From contig NZ_QUNO01000005.1 of the NCBI RefSeq assembly GCF_003387475.1, positions 124,001-188,000 of the forward strand: a stretch of 64,000 nucleotides of DNA. Reading direction: 5' to 3'. The position numbers and the translations under genes were made by a program. This document shows positions 1 to 9,141 of this stretch, piece by piece. Below the pieces are notes generated by a model that saw only the letters and a program-made list of their open reading frames with translations, was not told the origin of the DNA and did not search any database. Position 1 is the stretch's first letter; each line of letters opens with the position of its first letter. The DNA is from Kutzneria buriramensis (lineage in GTDB: Bacteria; Actinomycetota; Actinomycetes; Mycobacteriales; Pseudonocardiaceae).

Positions 1-1
1 G

Positions 2-3000
2 AGCGCCGGCAAGATCGCCGACGCCGATCGGAACTCGTACTGGCAGAGCTCGGGGGCCGCGTTCCCGCAGTGGGCGCAGCTGGACCTGGGCAGGATCACC
101 CGCTTCGGCGGCGTCGTGATGAAGGTGCCGGCAGGCTGGAGCAGCCGCACGGAAACGCTGGCCGTGCAGGGCAGTGACGACGGCAAGGGCTTCGACACCA
201 TCGCCGCGTCCAAGGCGTACACGTTCGATCCCAAGTCCGACAACACCGTCCGGGTCAACTTCGGGACCACGCTGTCCCGGTACGTACGCGTCGAGATCAC
301 CGGCAACTCCGCCGGCTCGCAGGCCCAGCTGTCCGACCTCGAGGTCGTGCCGGCCACGGTCGACGCCACCAACCTGGCTCTGGGCAAGACGATGAGCGCC
401 AGCGGCTCGCAGGGCGGGTACCCACCGAGCAACGCCAACGACGGCAACCAGGGCAGCTACTGGGAGAGCGCCAACAACGCGTTCCCGCAGTGGTTGCAGG
501 TCGACCTCGGGGCGTCGGTCAGCAGCACGCAGATCGTGCTCAAGCTGCCCACCGCGAACTGGGGCGCCCGCACACAGACCTTATCCGTGCAGGGCAGCAC
601 CGACGGCGGCAACTTCTCGCAGATCGTCGCGTCCGCCGGCTACACCTTCGACCCGGCGTCGAACAACACCGTGACGATCAACTACTCCCCCGTCACCACC
701 CGGTACCTGCGGCTGAACTTCACCGGCAACACCGGGTGGCCCGCCGGCCAGGTGTCGGAGTTCGAGGTCTACGGACCGGCCAGCGGCGACACCACGCCGC
801 CCAGCGCGCCGACCAACCTCGCGTTCACGCAGCCGGCCTCCGGCCAGATCAACCTCACCTGGAGCGCCTCGACGGACAACGTCGGCGTCACCGGCTACGA
901 CGTCTACGCCAACAACTCGTTGCGCACCACCGTTTCCGGCAGCACGCTGAGCTACACCGACAGCCAGCCGGACACCGCCACCGTCACGTACTTCGTGCGG
1001 GCGCACGACGCGGCCGGCAACCAGTCCGGCAACAGCAACAGCGTCACCCGCACCGGCAGCGGCGGCGGCAACCCCGGCACGAACCTGGCCGTGGGCAAGC
1101 CGATCAGCGCTTCCTCGACGCAGCTGAACTTCGTCGCCACCAACGCGAACGACAACGACGTCACCACCTACTGGGAGGGCGCCGGCGGCACCTATCCGCA
1201 GACGCTGACCACGCAGCTGGGATCCAACGCCGACACCAGTTCCGTGGTGGTGAAGCTGAACCCGGCCAGCATCTGGGGTCCGCGCACGCAGACCATCGAG
1301 GTGCTGGGCCGCGAGCAGAGCGCCACCGGGTTCACGAGTCTCGTGGCCCCGACGACGTACTCGTTCGACCCGGCCACCGGAAACACGGTCACCATCCCGG
1401 TGTCCGCGCGGGTCGCCGACGTGCAGCTGAAGTTCACCGCCAACTCCGGGGCCGGCGGGGGCCAGGCCGCCGAGTTCCAGGTGATCGGCGTGCCGGCGCC
1501 CAACCCGGACCTGACGATCACCGGGTCCTCGTGGACGCCCGCGTCGCCGGTGGAGACGGACTCCATCACCGCCAGCGCCACCGTGAAGAACATCGGCACG
1601 CTGTCCGCCGGCGCCACCGACGTGAACTTCTACCTGGGCACCACCAAGGTCGGCACCGCGCAGGTCGGCGCACTGGCCGCCGGCGCGTCCAGCACCGTGT
1701 CGGCGTCGATCGGCACCCAGGTGGCCGGCTCGTACCAGCTGACCGCCAAGGTGGACGAGTCCAACAAGGTCATCGAGCAGAGCGAGAGCAACAACTCCTA
1801 CACCAACCCGACCGCGCTCGTCGTGACGCCGGTGCAGAGCAGCGACCTGGTCGCCACCACGAACTGGACGCCGAGCAACCCGTCCGCGGGCAACCCGGTG
1901 CAGTTCTCGGTGACGCTGAAGAACCAGGGCACGATCGCCTCGGCGAGCGGCTCGCACGGCATCACCGTGAAGGTCGCGGACGCCTCCAGCGGGGCGACCG
2001 TGGCGACACTGACCGGCTCGTACAGCGGCGTGATCAACGCCGGGGCCACGGCCAGCCCGGTGAACGTGGGCAGCTGGACCGCGGCCAACGGCAACTACAC
2101 GGTCACCACCACGGTGGCCAACGACGCCAACGAGCTGCCGGTCAAGCAGGGCAACAACACCAGCACCTCCAACCTGTTCGTCGGGCGCGGCGCGAACATG
2201 CCGTACGACTCGTACGAGGCGGAGAGCGGCGTGCTGGCCGGCGGCGCGGCGATCGTCGGTCCCAACAGGACGATCGGCGACCTCGCCGGCGAGGCGTCCG
2301 GCCGGCAGGCCGTCACGCTGAACCAGACCGGGGCGTCGGTGGAGTTCACCACCCGCGAGGCGACCAACACGCTGGTCACCCGCTTCTCCATCCCCGACGG
2401 CACGTCGTCCACTTTGGACATCTACGTGGACGGCACGCTGCTCAAGCCGATCAGCCTCACCTCGCAGTACGCGTGGCTGTACGGCGCGGAGGCCTCGCCG
2501 GGCAACGACCCGGGCGCCGGCTCCCCGCGGCACATCTACGACGAGGCGAACATCCTGCTCGGCACCACCGTGCCGGCCGGCCACAAGATCAGGTTGCAGA
2601 AGGACGCCTCGAACAGCGGCGCCTTCGCGATCGACTTCGTCAACCTGGAACTGGCCACCGCGCAGGCCAACCCGGACCCGGCGCACTACGCCGTGCCGGC
2701 CGGCTTCACCCAGCAGGACGTGCAGAACGCGTTCGACACCGTGCGGCAGAGCAGCACGCTGACCGGCGTCTACCTGCCGGCCGGCGACTACCAGGTCAGC
2801 TCGAAGATGACGGTGTACGGCAAGGCGATCACCGTCGTCGGCGCGGGCCCCTGGTTCACCCGGTTCGACGCGCCGAGCGGGCAGACCAACACCGACATCG
2901 GCATCGACATCCAGAGCAGCGCCAACGGGTCCAAGCTGTCCGGCTTCGCCTACTTCGGCAACTACACCAGCCGGCAGGACGGCCCGGGCAAGGTGTTCAA

Positions 3001-3841
3001 CCTGACCAACGTCTCGAACATCACCTTGGACAACATCTGGGTCGAGCACATGATGTGCATGTTCTGGGGCCAGAACGTGCAGAGCGTCACGATCAGCAAC
3101 TCCCGGATCCGCGACACCTTCGCCGACGGCGTCAACATGACCAACGGCAGCTCCAACAACCACATCGTCAACGACGAGGCCCGGGCCACCGGCGACGACA
3201 GCTTCGCCATGTTCGCCGCCACGGACGCCGGCGGCGGCAACGAGACCGGCAACGTGTTCGAGAACCTCACCGCGATCCTCACGTGGCGGGCCGCCGGCTT
3301 CGCCGTGTACGGCGGCGAGGACAACACGTTCCGCAACCTCTACGTCGCCGACATGCTGACCTACGCCGGCATCACGGTCAGCTCGCTGAACTTCGGCTAC
3401 CCGATGCGGGACTTCGGGCCGGATCCGACCACCATCCAGAACGTGTCGATCGTGCGGGCCGGCGGCCACTTCTGGGGCGCGCAGACCTTCCCGGGGATCT
3501 GGATGTTCTCGGCCAACCAGAAGTTCCAGGGCATCCGGGTCAGCGACGTCGACATCGTCAATCCCACCTACAGCGGCATCATGTTCCAGACCGACTACGT
3601 CGGCGGGGCGCCGCTGAACCCGATCACCGACACCGTGCTGACCAACGTGTCCATCAGCGGCGCGCAGCAGAGCGGTGACGCCTACAACGCCAAGTCCGGC
3701 TTCGGCATCTGGGCCAACGAGCTGCCGGAGGCGGGCCAGGGCCCGGCCGTCGGCTCCGCGACCTTCACCAACCTGAAGCTCTCCAACAACTTCCAGGACA
3801 TCAAGAACACGACCAGCACCTTCACCATCACCCGCAACTGA
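2..3841 (+). CDS. Secreted multidomain alpha-1,3-glucanase-like protein (GH87-type), 5' end outside window
   Basis: The reading frame is already open at base 2, so the true start lies upstream. In order I see parts of three discoidin (F5/8C) carbohydrate-binding modules (Trp-rich 'YWE', 'FPQWLQVDLG' motifs), a fibronectin type III domain near residue 265, two CARDB-like adhesion domains (about 500-720), a CBM6/35-like module, and a right-handed beta-helix catalytic region from about residue 890. The helix carries 'ADGVNMTNG' and 'ATGDDSF', which fit the catalytic Asp residues of GH87 mycodextranases. The expected role is extracellular hydrolysis of alpha-1,3-glucan, for example in fungal walls. 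Family assignment rests on recalled motifs; another beta-helix polysaccharidase is possible. The gene ends convergently with the next gene, with a strong hairpin between them. Confidence 0.72.
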   Translation, partial: SAGKIADADRNSYWQSSGAAFPQWAQLDLGRITRFGGVVMKVPAGWSSRTETLAVQGSDDGKGFDTIAASKAYTFDPKSDNTVRVNFGTTLSRYVRVEITGNSAGSQAQLSDLEVVPATVDATNLALGKTMSASGSQGGYPPSNANDGNQGSYWESANNAFPQWLQVDLGASVSSTQIVLKLPTANWGARTQTLSVQGSTDGGNFSQIVASAGYTFDPASNNTVTINYSPVTTRYLRLNFTGNTGWPAGQVSEFEVYGPASGDTTPPSAPTNLAFTQPASGQINLTWSASTDNVGVTGYDVYANNSLRTTVSGSTLSYTDSQPDTATVTYFVRAHDAAGNQSGNSNSVTRTGSGGGNPGTNLAVGKPISASSTQLNFVATNANDNDVTTYWEGAGGTYPQTLTTQLGSNADTSSVVVKLNPASIWGPRTQTIEVLGREQSATGFTSLVAPTTYSFDPATGNTVTIPVSARVADVQLKFTANSGAGGGQAAEFQVIGVPAPNPDLTITGSSWTPASPVETDSITASATVKNIGTLSAGATDVNFYLGTTKVGTAQVGALAAGASSTVSASIGTQVAGSYQLTAKVDESNKVIEQSESNNSYTNPTALVVTPVQSSDLVATTNWTPSNPSAGNPVQFSVTLKNQGTIASASGSHGITVKVADASSGATVATLTGSYSGVINAGATASPVNVGSWTAANGNYTVTTTVANDANELPVKQGNNTSTSNLFVGRGANMPYDSYEAESGVLAGGAAIVGPNRTIGDLAGEASGRQAVTLNQTGASVEFTTREATNTLVTRFSIPDGTSSTLDIYVDGTLLKPISLTSQYAWLYGAEASPGNDPGAGSPRHIYDEANILLGTTVPAGHKIRLQKDASNSGAFAIDFVNLELATAQANPDPAHYAVPAGFTQQDVQNAFDTVRQSSTLTGVYLPAGDYQVSSKMTVYGKAITVVGAGPWFTRFDAPSGQTNTDIGIDIQSSANGSKLSGFAYFGNYTSRQDGPGKVFNLTNVSNITLDNIWVEHMMCMFWGQNVQSVTISNSRIRDTFADGVNMTNGSSNNHIVNDEARATGDDSFAMFAATDAGGGNETGNVFENLTAILTWRAAGFAVYGGEDNTFRNLYVADMLTYAGITVSSLNFGYPMRDFGPDPTTIQNVSIVRAGGHFWGAQTFPGIWMFSANQKFQGIRVSDVDIVNPTYSGIMFQTDYVGGAPLNPITDTVLTNVSISGAQQSGDAYNAKSGFGIWANELPEAGQGPAVGSATFTNLKLSNNFQDIKNTTSTFTITRN

Positions 3842-3851
3842 CACACCCCCC

Positions 3852-3894
3852 GTGAGTCGCGCTCTCAGGCACACCGAATGCGCGTCTCAGGCAC
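3852..3894. repeat. Dispersed intergenic repeat, 43 bp
   Basis: This stretch after the glucanase stop matches 53527-53569 at about 38 of 43 positions. Both contain AGTCGCGCTCT, ACCGAATGC and GTCTCAGGCAC. It holds two CTCAGGCAC direct repeats. It is probably a genome-wide intergenic repeat rather than a gene part. Confidence 0.6.
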
Positions 3895-3898
3895 CTCT

Positions 3899-4261
3899 TC
3901 ACGCAGGGAAGGACGCCTTACCCTCGCTCAACGCGGGTAAGGCGTCCTTCCCTGCATCCGGGTTCAGGCCGAGCGGGACGCGGATCTCGGTCAGGCCGGC
4001 GTCGGTCTCGGACCAGGTGAGCCGGACCAGCGCGGTCTCGCCGTCCACTTCGAGCACGTCGCAGGTCACGGCGGTGGGCGTCGGGTAAGGACTGTCGGGG
4101 GCGAGGTCCCCGGCGAAGATCACGCACTTGTCGGTGATCTCGTGCCGCTCGTCGTCGCCGAACCGCACCAGCACAATGCCGGGGAACGGCTCGTCGTCGA
4201 CCCAGCGCACGGCGGTCGCCGGGATGTCGCGGCGGCCACCCGACCATGGAACGTCCTGCAT
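3899..4261 (-). CDS. Hypothetical acidic protein, C-terminus encoded by a hairpin repeat
   Basis: A 120-aa protein that I do not recognise. The body (about residues 1-100) is acidic, has no membrane segment or signal peptide and looks beta-rich. The last 17 or so residues are encoded by the perfect inverted repeat at 3903-3955, so the repeat seems to have replaced the original stop region. The start is the only in-frame ATG upstream of the conserved-looking part. The gene is the last chromosomal gene before the integrative element. Confidence 0.5.
   Translation of the reverse strand: MQDVPWSGGRRDIPATAVRWVDDEPFPGIVLVRFGDDERHEITDKCVIFAGDLAPDSPYPTPTAVTCDVLEVDGETALVRLTWSETDAGLTEIRVPLGLNPDAGKDALPALSEGKASFPA
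3903..3955. terminator. Perfect 21-bp inverted repeat between convergent genes (copy 1)
   Basis: The arms 3903-3923 and 3935-3955 are exact reverse complements around an 11-nt loop. A second copy with identical arms and a nearly inverted loop lies at 34115-34167. It sits between the stop of the glucanase and the 3' end of the next minus-strand gene, so a bidirectional terminator role is likely. Confidence 0.7.
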
Positions 4262-4371
4262 GCCACTCAGTGTGGCGACCGGCGGCGCGGACTTCGCCCG
4301 GTTTTCTGCCCGAAACCTACATTCGGTGTGTCCAAGGGCGAACCCTCATTTGGTGAGCTACCGTCGATGAC

Positions 4372-5955
4372 ATGACACCCAAACGGAACGTTAGCGCAGG
4401 TCAGGACGCTGCACGACCGGTCACATTGGACTCCTATGGGCGGCTGTCCCGGGTCCCGGAGACCGGTGAGCTGGAGAAGATCGACGTCCAGTGGGCCGAC
4501 AACCGCAAGGTGGTCGAGCGGGTCGGTGCACGGCTGGGCCAGGAGCTTCAAGACGGGCTGTCGGCGTGGAAGCGCGGTGTGCGCCGGCCCGGCTGGGAAG
4601 CGTTGTTGGAACGGGTCGAGTCCGGTGTGGTGGACGGGGTCGTGGTCTGGCACACCGACCGACTGTTCCGGCAGCCCCGCGACCTGGAAAAGCTGATCGA
4701 GCTGGGTGAACGCGGGTTCAAGGTCTACTCCGCGCACGGCACGCGGGACCTGTCCGACCCTGACGATCGGTTCATTCTGCGGATCGAGGTCGCCCACGCG
4801 GCCCGCTCGTCGGATGACACCGCGCGGCGGATCAAACGCCGGTTCGCCACGTTCCGGGAGCAGGGCAAGGGCACTGGCGGGCCGCGCCGGTTCGGGTTCC
4901 CCGGCAAGGACCTGACCTGGACGCCCGGACCCGGCCAGACCAAAGACGATCAGCCGTTGGTGTCGGCGGATCAGGTGGCGCGGGAGCGCCAGGCGATCCG
5001 GGACGCCGCTGAGGCGGTGCTGACCGGGGTGTCCATGTGCGAGATCGCGCGCCAGTGGAACGCGGCCGGGCTGCGGACGGCGGCCGGGCGGAACTGGGTG
5101 CAGGTCACCGTCCGGGACACGCTCAAGCGGCCGACGTTGGCCGGGGTGATCGAGCACGAGGGCAAGCCGGTCGGTCGCCTGCCGGGTGAGCCGATCCTGT
5201 CGCAGCGCACGTTTGACCGGGTGCGGGCGTTGATTGCCGGGCGCAAGCGCGGCCGGGTGGCGGGGGAACGCTACGTCGGCACGGGGTTGCTGCGGTGCGG
5301 CAAGTGCTTCCACAAGTTGTCCGCGCACGTGCAGACCGGCAAGACCTACAAGGATGGTACGAAGCGGTTCGATTACTTCTGCTGCAAACAGCACCGGGGA
5401 TGCGGCGGGGTCTATGCCGACGGCGGTTCGGTGGACCGGGAGTTGCGGACGTTCACGATCAACCGGCTGTCCGATGACCGGCACGCGGCGGCGATCGCGG
5501 CGGCCCGCGCCCGGGTGGCCGATCGGCTGGCCGAGGTCAACGACGAGATCGACGATATCGAGCGGCTGCACCAGGCGTTGTCGGCGCGGTTGGGGGCGCG
5601 GCAGATGACGTTGGACGCGTTCGATGCCGCCAACGAACCGTTGGTGGCCGATCTGGCGCGGTTGACGGCCGAGCGCGAGGCGTTGTCGGGCGGCAACGCC
5701 GACGGCCCGACGCAGGCGCAGAGCCCGGAGGAGGTGGCGCGGCAGTGGGATGCCGGCGGGTTCGCCGAGAAACGGTCGTTGTTGACGCAGGCGTTGGGGC
5801 GCAACTGGATGATGGTCGAGCCGTTCACTCAGTCCGGTCGCAAGAGGTTCAACCCGCGCCGGGTGCACCCGGTCAAGCCCAAGAGCGCGGCGGAGGTGGC
5901 CGCGCGGGCGGCGGAGGTAGCGGCGGAGATGGCGGCGCGGGCGGCGGCCCAGTGA
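4372..5955 (+). CDS. Large serine recombinase (site-specific integrase)
   Basis: A 527-aa protein that catalyses integration and excision of the element. The N-terminal resolvase domain has the nucleophile in 'YGRLSRV' (Ser26) and 'VVWHTDRLFRQ' near residue 95. A recombinase domain follows at about 170-290, then a zinc ribbon ('RCGKCFHKL' to 'CCKQHRGCGG', about 307-345) and a coiled coil near 380-420. Length and domain order are typical of large serine integrases. The protein ends in an Ala-rich tail. It is the outermost gene at the left end and converges on the XRE regulator across a hairpin. No excisionase-like recombination directionality factor was recognised. Confidence 0.93.
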   Translation: MTPKRNVSAGQDAARPVTLDSYGRLSRVPETGELEKIDVQWADNRKVVERVGARLGQELQDGLSAWKRGVRRPGWEALLERVESGVVDGVVVWHTDRLFRQPRDLEKLIELGERGFKVYSAHGTRDLSDPDDRFILRIEVAHAARSSDDTARRIKRRFATFREQGKGTGGPRRFGFPGKDLTWTPGPGQTKDDQPLVSADQVARERQAIRDAAEAVLTGVSMCEIARQWNAAGLRTAAGRNWVQVTVRDTLKRPTLAGVIEHEGKPVGRLPGEPILSQRTFDRVRALIAGRKRGRVAGERYVGTGLLRCGKCFHKLSAHVQTGKTYKDGTKRFDYFCCKQHRGCGGVYADGGSVDRELRTFTINRLSDDRHAAAIAAARARVADRLAEVNDEIDDIERLHQALSARLGARQMTLDAFDAANEPLVADLARLTAEREALSGGNADGPTQAQSPEEVARQWDAGGFAEKRSLLTQALGRNWMMVEPFTQSGRKRFNPRRVHPVKPKSAAEVAARAAEVAAEMAARAAAQ

Positions 5956-5985
5956 CCCCGTTGCCGCCCGATGTGGTGCGCGTAG

Positions 5986-6035
5986 ACGTGAGGGTGCTCC
6001 CAGCTGTCACACGACGGCGGGGAGCACCCTCACGT
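5986..6035. terminator. Bidirectional hairpin terminator
   Basis: Perfect 16-bp arms (5986-6001 and 6020-6035) surround an 18-nt loop, between the convergent integrase and XRE genes. Confidence 0.75.
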
Positions 6036-6051
6036 GTGGGTGCGGCGCGGG

Positions 6052-6543
6052 TCAGGCGGCGCGCGGCACCGGTGGTTGTTCGGTGGGCGGATCTTGGCCG
6101 GGGCGTTGGGCGCATTGCCGGTCGATCCGGCGCAGCACTGTGGCTACGGCGTGGATCTGGTCGGCGGTCATCGGCGGCATGGCCGCGCAGATCAGGCCCC
6201 AGTACTGCTGTGAGTCATCCGCGCCGGGCGGCGCGAACAACTGCTCTGGGCGGACGTTGACCGCCCCGGCGAGCCGGGTGAGCGTGTCGGCGTCCGGTGT
6301 GGCGCTGCCCTCCTCGTAGGCGGCGATCGTGTCGGTGTCCAGCCCGGTCCGGGCGGCCAAGGTCGCCGGGGTGTAGCCGAACAGTTCCCGGTAGGCGGCC
6401 AGTCGTCCGGGCGAGAACACGTCGGGTTCGGGCTGTGTGGGCGTGTCCTGACCGGGGTCGGGTAGGGCGGTGAGGTGACGTCGGGCGGTGGGCTCACGGC
6501 GTAGGCGACTGGGTGTCTGGTGGCGTTGTGGGCGGGATGGCAC
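6052..6543 (-). CDS. XRE-family transcriptional regulator of the element
   Basis: A 163-aa protein. A Cro/C1-type helix-turn-helix lies at about residues 47-105 ('RLAAYRELFGYTPATLAARTGL', 'YEEGSATPDADTLTRLAGAV'), followed by a short C-terminal region that could mediate dimerization. The GTG start is preceded by a GAGGGGG ribosome-binding site. Position next to the integrase suggests control of excision or transfer. The target site is unknown. Confidence 0.8.
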   Translation of the reverse strand: MPSRPQRHQTPSRLRREPTARRHLTALPDPGQDTPTQPEPDVFSPGRLAAYRELFGYTPATLAARTGLDTDTIAAYEEGSATPDADTLTRLAGAVNVRPEQLFAPPGADDSQQYWGLICAAMPPMTADQIHAVATVLRRIDRQCAQRPGQDPPTEQPPVPRAA

Positions 6544-6640
6544 GGCGGTTCCCCCTCTCTCGTGGTGGATGGGTGTGGCGGGTGTTGCGGGTGGCGTGGT
6601 GTGTGTTCTTGGCGGCTCCTTCTCTGCCGCTGGCTGGCCG

Positions 6641-7525
6641 TCAGGCGGCGCGGCGGAGCGCGGCTGGTTGGGGTAGGTCGATCAGGCGGTATCGGGTGCG
6701 GGTGCCGGCCAGCAGCCACACCGCGTCGGCCGGGCTGTCCGCGTGGAGGTCGTCCATGGCGGCGGTGGCCACGGTAAGCGCGCCGAGCGCAGCCGGTTGC
6801 GCGGACATCATGCGGTGGAAGTTGTTGTGCCGTGTCACGCCTGGTAGCACGAACAGAATCGGGTGACTCACGTCCGCCGACGCCAGATCACGATATCCAC
6901 CGAGCTTATTGAGCACCGTTTCCAGCTTTTCCGTGCCCGTGTCATATTCAAGGAAAAGCCCTGTTGAGCGGCCGCTGTCGACCCATTTTCCGTAGCCGTC
7001 CGGCCGGACGATTCGCGCACACGCCTCGGTAATGGCGCACTCGTTCCACCATTCCACCAACTCGCATCCTTCTTTATTTCTGGCGTGTTCCGTGAGTGCG
7101 ACAAAGAAGTCATTGACGCCAAGGAGGTGATTCAGGCGCGGATTCTGGGCGAGCTTCAGCACCTTTTCTTGTGTTTTCGCCGCCGTGGGCAATGTGTCGC
7201 CGTGGGTGGCGGCGTGGATCATCGCGCCCAGCGTGCCCAGGGTGTAGCGCCAGGACTGAGAGCCGGGCCGCACGCAGGTACGGAACCGGGCGAGCACGCC
7301 GCGCTCGGTGAGCCGGACCAGCCGCTTGCGCGCGGTGTTGTCGTGCGCGAAGAACAGGCGCGCGATCTGCCCGGCCGTCAGCGCCCGGTGATCGGCCAGC
7401 AGGGCGATCAGCTCCCGGTCTCGGCCGGTGAGTTGCTGCCCGGCGGCGATCGCGTCAGCGACGCTGCCGGGCAGCGCACGAACGGCCGAGTGGGTGGCTA
7501 TATGAGCCAGTCGGAGTTGCGACAT
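6641..7525 (-). CDS. Replication-relaxation family protein
   Basis: A 294-aa protein resembling the Replic_Relax family found on actinobacterial plasmids and ICEs. An N-terminal winged helix ('GRDRELIALLADHRALTAGQIARLFF', 'ARKRLVRLTERGVLARFR') is followed by a nuclease-like fold with 'GLFLEYDTGTEKLETVLNKLGGY'. I start it at the ATG that overlaps the stop of the upstream ATPase gene (ATGA), rather than at the longer ORF start. The family is linked to plasmid replication or DNA relaxation, but the biochemistry is poorly defined. Confidence 0.8.
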   Translation of the reverse strand: MSQLRLAHIATHSAVRALPGSVADAIAAGQQLTGRDRELIALLADHRALTAGQIARLFFAHDNTARKRLVRLTERGVLARFRTCVRPGSQSWRYTLGTLGAMIHAATHGDTLPTAAKTQEKVLKLAQNPRLNHLLGVNDFFVALTEHARNKEGCELVEWWNECAITEACARIVRPDGYGKWVDSGRSTGLFLEYDTGTEKLETVLNKLGGYRDLASADVSHPILFVLPGVTRHNNFHRMMSAQPAALGALTVATAAMDDLHADSPADAVWLLAGTRTRYRLIDLPQPAALRRAA

Positions 7526-9141
7526 CAGTCCTCCCAATCCCGGTCTACCTGCGGTTTCGCAGGCCACGGCGTCCCGGTCGGCTGCCCCGCTCCTAGGCGG
7601 GGTAGTGAACGGGGTACTGAGTGGGGTAGTGACTGGGGCGGTGAATCACTCGGCTGTGTCGGCACTGTTGGGCCGGCAGGGTCTGCCGGGTTCGGGGTGC
7701 CGGGACGCACCTGCGGCGCCCCGGGGGCGGTGGCCAGGCGTTGCCGCTTCTCGGCGTCAGTCCGGTCGGCCACTGGCAAACCGATGCGGGCCCGCGCGGC
7801 GGCCCGCAACGCCTCCGCCCGGCCCGGTATCGCCGGCGGCAGCGGCTCCGAGGCCACAGTGAACGGGGCCGCGTCGTGTCCGTGGTGCACGATCCGGGCC
7901 ACGACCTCGAACGCGCCGCGCCGGCACAGATCGGTGTCGGTGAAATACGGTGTCACGTGCCGGACCAGCTTCGCGGCGTCGTCCGGGGACACCGTGAAAA
8001 ATATCTTGTTCCGGGCGTTCGCGTTCACCGCTTCCCGCACCTCGGCCGGCAGTTGCGCCAAATGCTGATGCGCCAACACCAACGAAATACGGTAACCGCG
8101 GGCCTCGGCCAAGGTGTCGTCGACACCGATCGGCAAGTGCAGAAAATTGTGACACTCGTCCACCACAATGGTGGCGTCCCGTCGATCATCCGGCGGCAAC
8201 GCGGAGCGGCGTATTGCGTGCGACCACAATCCGGCCAGCAGCAGCGAACCGACCATTTGGGCGGTGTTCTCCCCGATCTCGCCTTTCGCGAGCCGGGCGA
8301 TGAGGATGCCGCCGTCCAACACGTCGGTCAGGTTGATCGTCGAGCGGGCCGCGCCGAGCAGGTCCCGGGCGAACCGCCGCGAGAGCACCCCGCGCAGCCG
8401 GGACAGGATCGGTCCGCACAACTGGGCGCGCTGCCCGACCGACAGTTGGTCGAAGCCGTCCCAGAACCCGTCCAACCCGTCCGGCTCCCCGTAGTGTGCG
8501 AGCAGGTCCCGGCGATACTGCGGGCGGGTCAGGATGGGGATCACGTCGGCCAGCGTGGAGCCTGGCCGCCGCGCCAGTGTGAGGCAGACCGCGCGCATCA
8601 CGTCGTCCATCCGCGGTCCCCACCACTGGTGGTAGAGCTGCCGGAACACCCCGACCACGTTCTCGGCCGCCCACTCCCGCCCGGCGTTGGCGGTGGCCGC
8701 GCCGGGCGCGGGGGCGAGCACGTTCCACGCCGCAGGCGCGTCGGTTTCGGCCGGGTCGAGGATGATCAGGCGGTCCCCGCAGCGGGCCGGGAGGCGGTCG
8801 AGCACGTTGCGGGCGAGGTCGCCTTGGCAGTCCAGCAGCGCGACACCGCGCCCGGCGGCGGCTTCGTCGAGCACGTGGTTGGCCAGCCAGGTGGATTTGC
8901 CGGAGCCGGTCACGCCTTGCACGTGCAGGTGGTGGCGGGCGTCGGCGACTGCCAGCCCGATTCCCTCGCCCCGGTCGTCGATGGTGACGCCGAGTGGCTT
9001 GGGGTGGCGGCGGGCCGGGTGCTCGGCGGGGGTGAGCCGTAGCCGACGCGGCCCCCGCTGCTGGGGCTGCTGCTGTGCGTGGGTTCGATCGGCGTGGTGG
9101 GTTGGTCCGGTGTCGGATCGACTGGTGTCAGGCTGCCTCAT
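7525..9141 (-). CDS. TraD/VirD4-like DNA-translocation ATPase
   Basis: A 538-aa P-loop ATPase likely to move element DNA during transfer. Walker A is 'GVTGSGKST' (about residues 76-84) and Walker B is 'IVVDECHNF' (about 325). A helicase-HerA/TraG-like C-terminal motor with 'LVLAHQHLAQLP' follows. There is no N-terminal membrane anchor, so the membrane partner is probably the upstream gene. The start at 9141 is chosen because AAAGGA lies 8 nt before it; the gene then overlaps the upstream stop by 14 nt. The C-terminal tail is Pro-rich and probably disordered. Confidence 0.82.
   Translation of the reverse strand: MRQPDTSRSDTGPTHHADRTHAQQQPQQRGPRRLRLTPAEHPARRHPKPLGVTIDDRGEGIGLAVADARHHLHVQGVTGSGKSTWLANHVLDEAAAGRGVALLDCQGDLARNVLDRLPARCGDRLIILDPAETDAPAAWNVLAPAPGAATANAGREWAAENVVGVFRQLYHQWWGPRMDDVMRAVCLTLARRPGSTLADVIPILTRPQYRRDLLAHYGEPDGLDGFWDGFDQLSVGQRAQLCGPILSRLRGVLSRRFARDLLGAARSTINLTDVLDGGILIARLAKGEIGENTAQMVGSLLLAGLWSHAIRRSALPPDDRRDATIVVDECHNFLHLPIGVDDTLAEARGYRISLVLAHQHLAQLPAEVREAVNANARNKIFFTVSPDDAAKLVRHVTPYFTDTDLCRRGAFEVVARIVHHGHDAAPFTVASEPLPPAIPGRAEALRAAARARIGLPVADRTDAEKRQRLATAPGAPQVRPGTPNPADPAGPTVPTQPSDSPPQSLPHSVPRSLPRLGAGQPTGTPWPAKPQVDRDWED

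Noticed and set aside
490-3874. Long ORFs in other frames of the glucanase gene (490-3678 plus strand, 581-3874 minus strand)
   Set aside because: They are low-complexity Arg/His/Gly-rich shadows typical of high-GC DNA; the 2-3841 frame has clear domains.
4290-4375. att core shared between left and right ends (CCGGTT or TGGTGA)
   Set aside because: Only 6-bp matches, expected by chance in 200 bp of GC-rich DNA; not listed as att sites.
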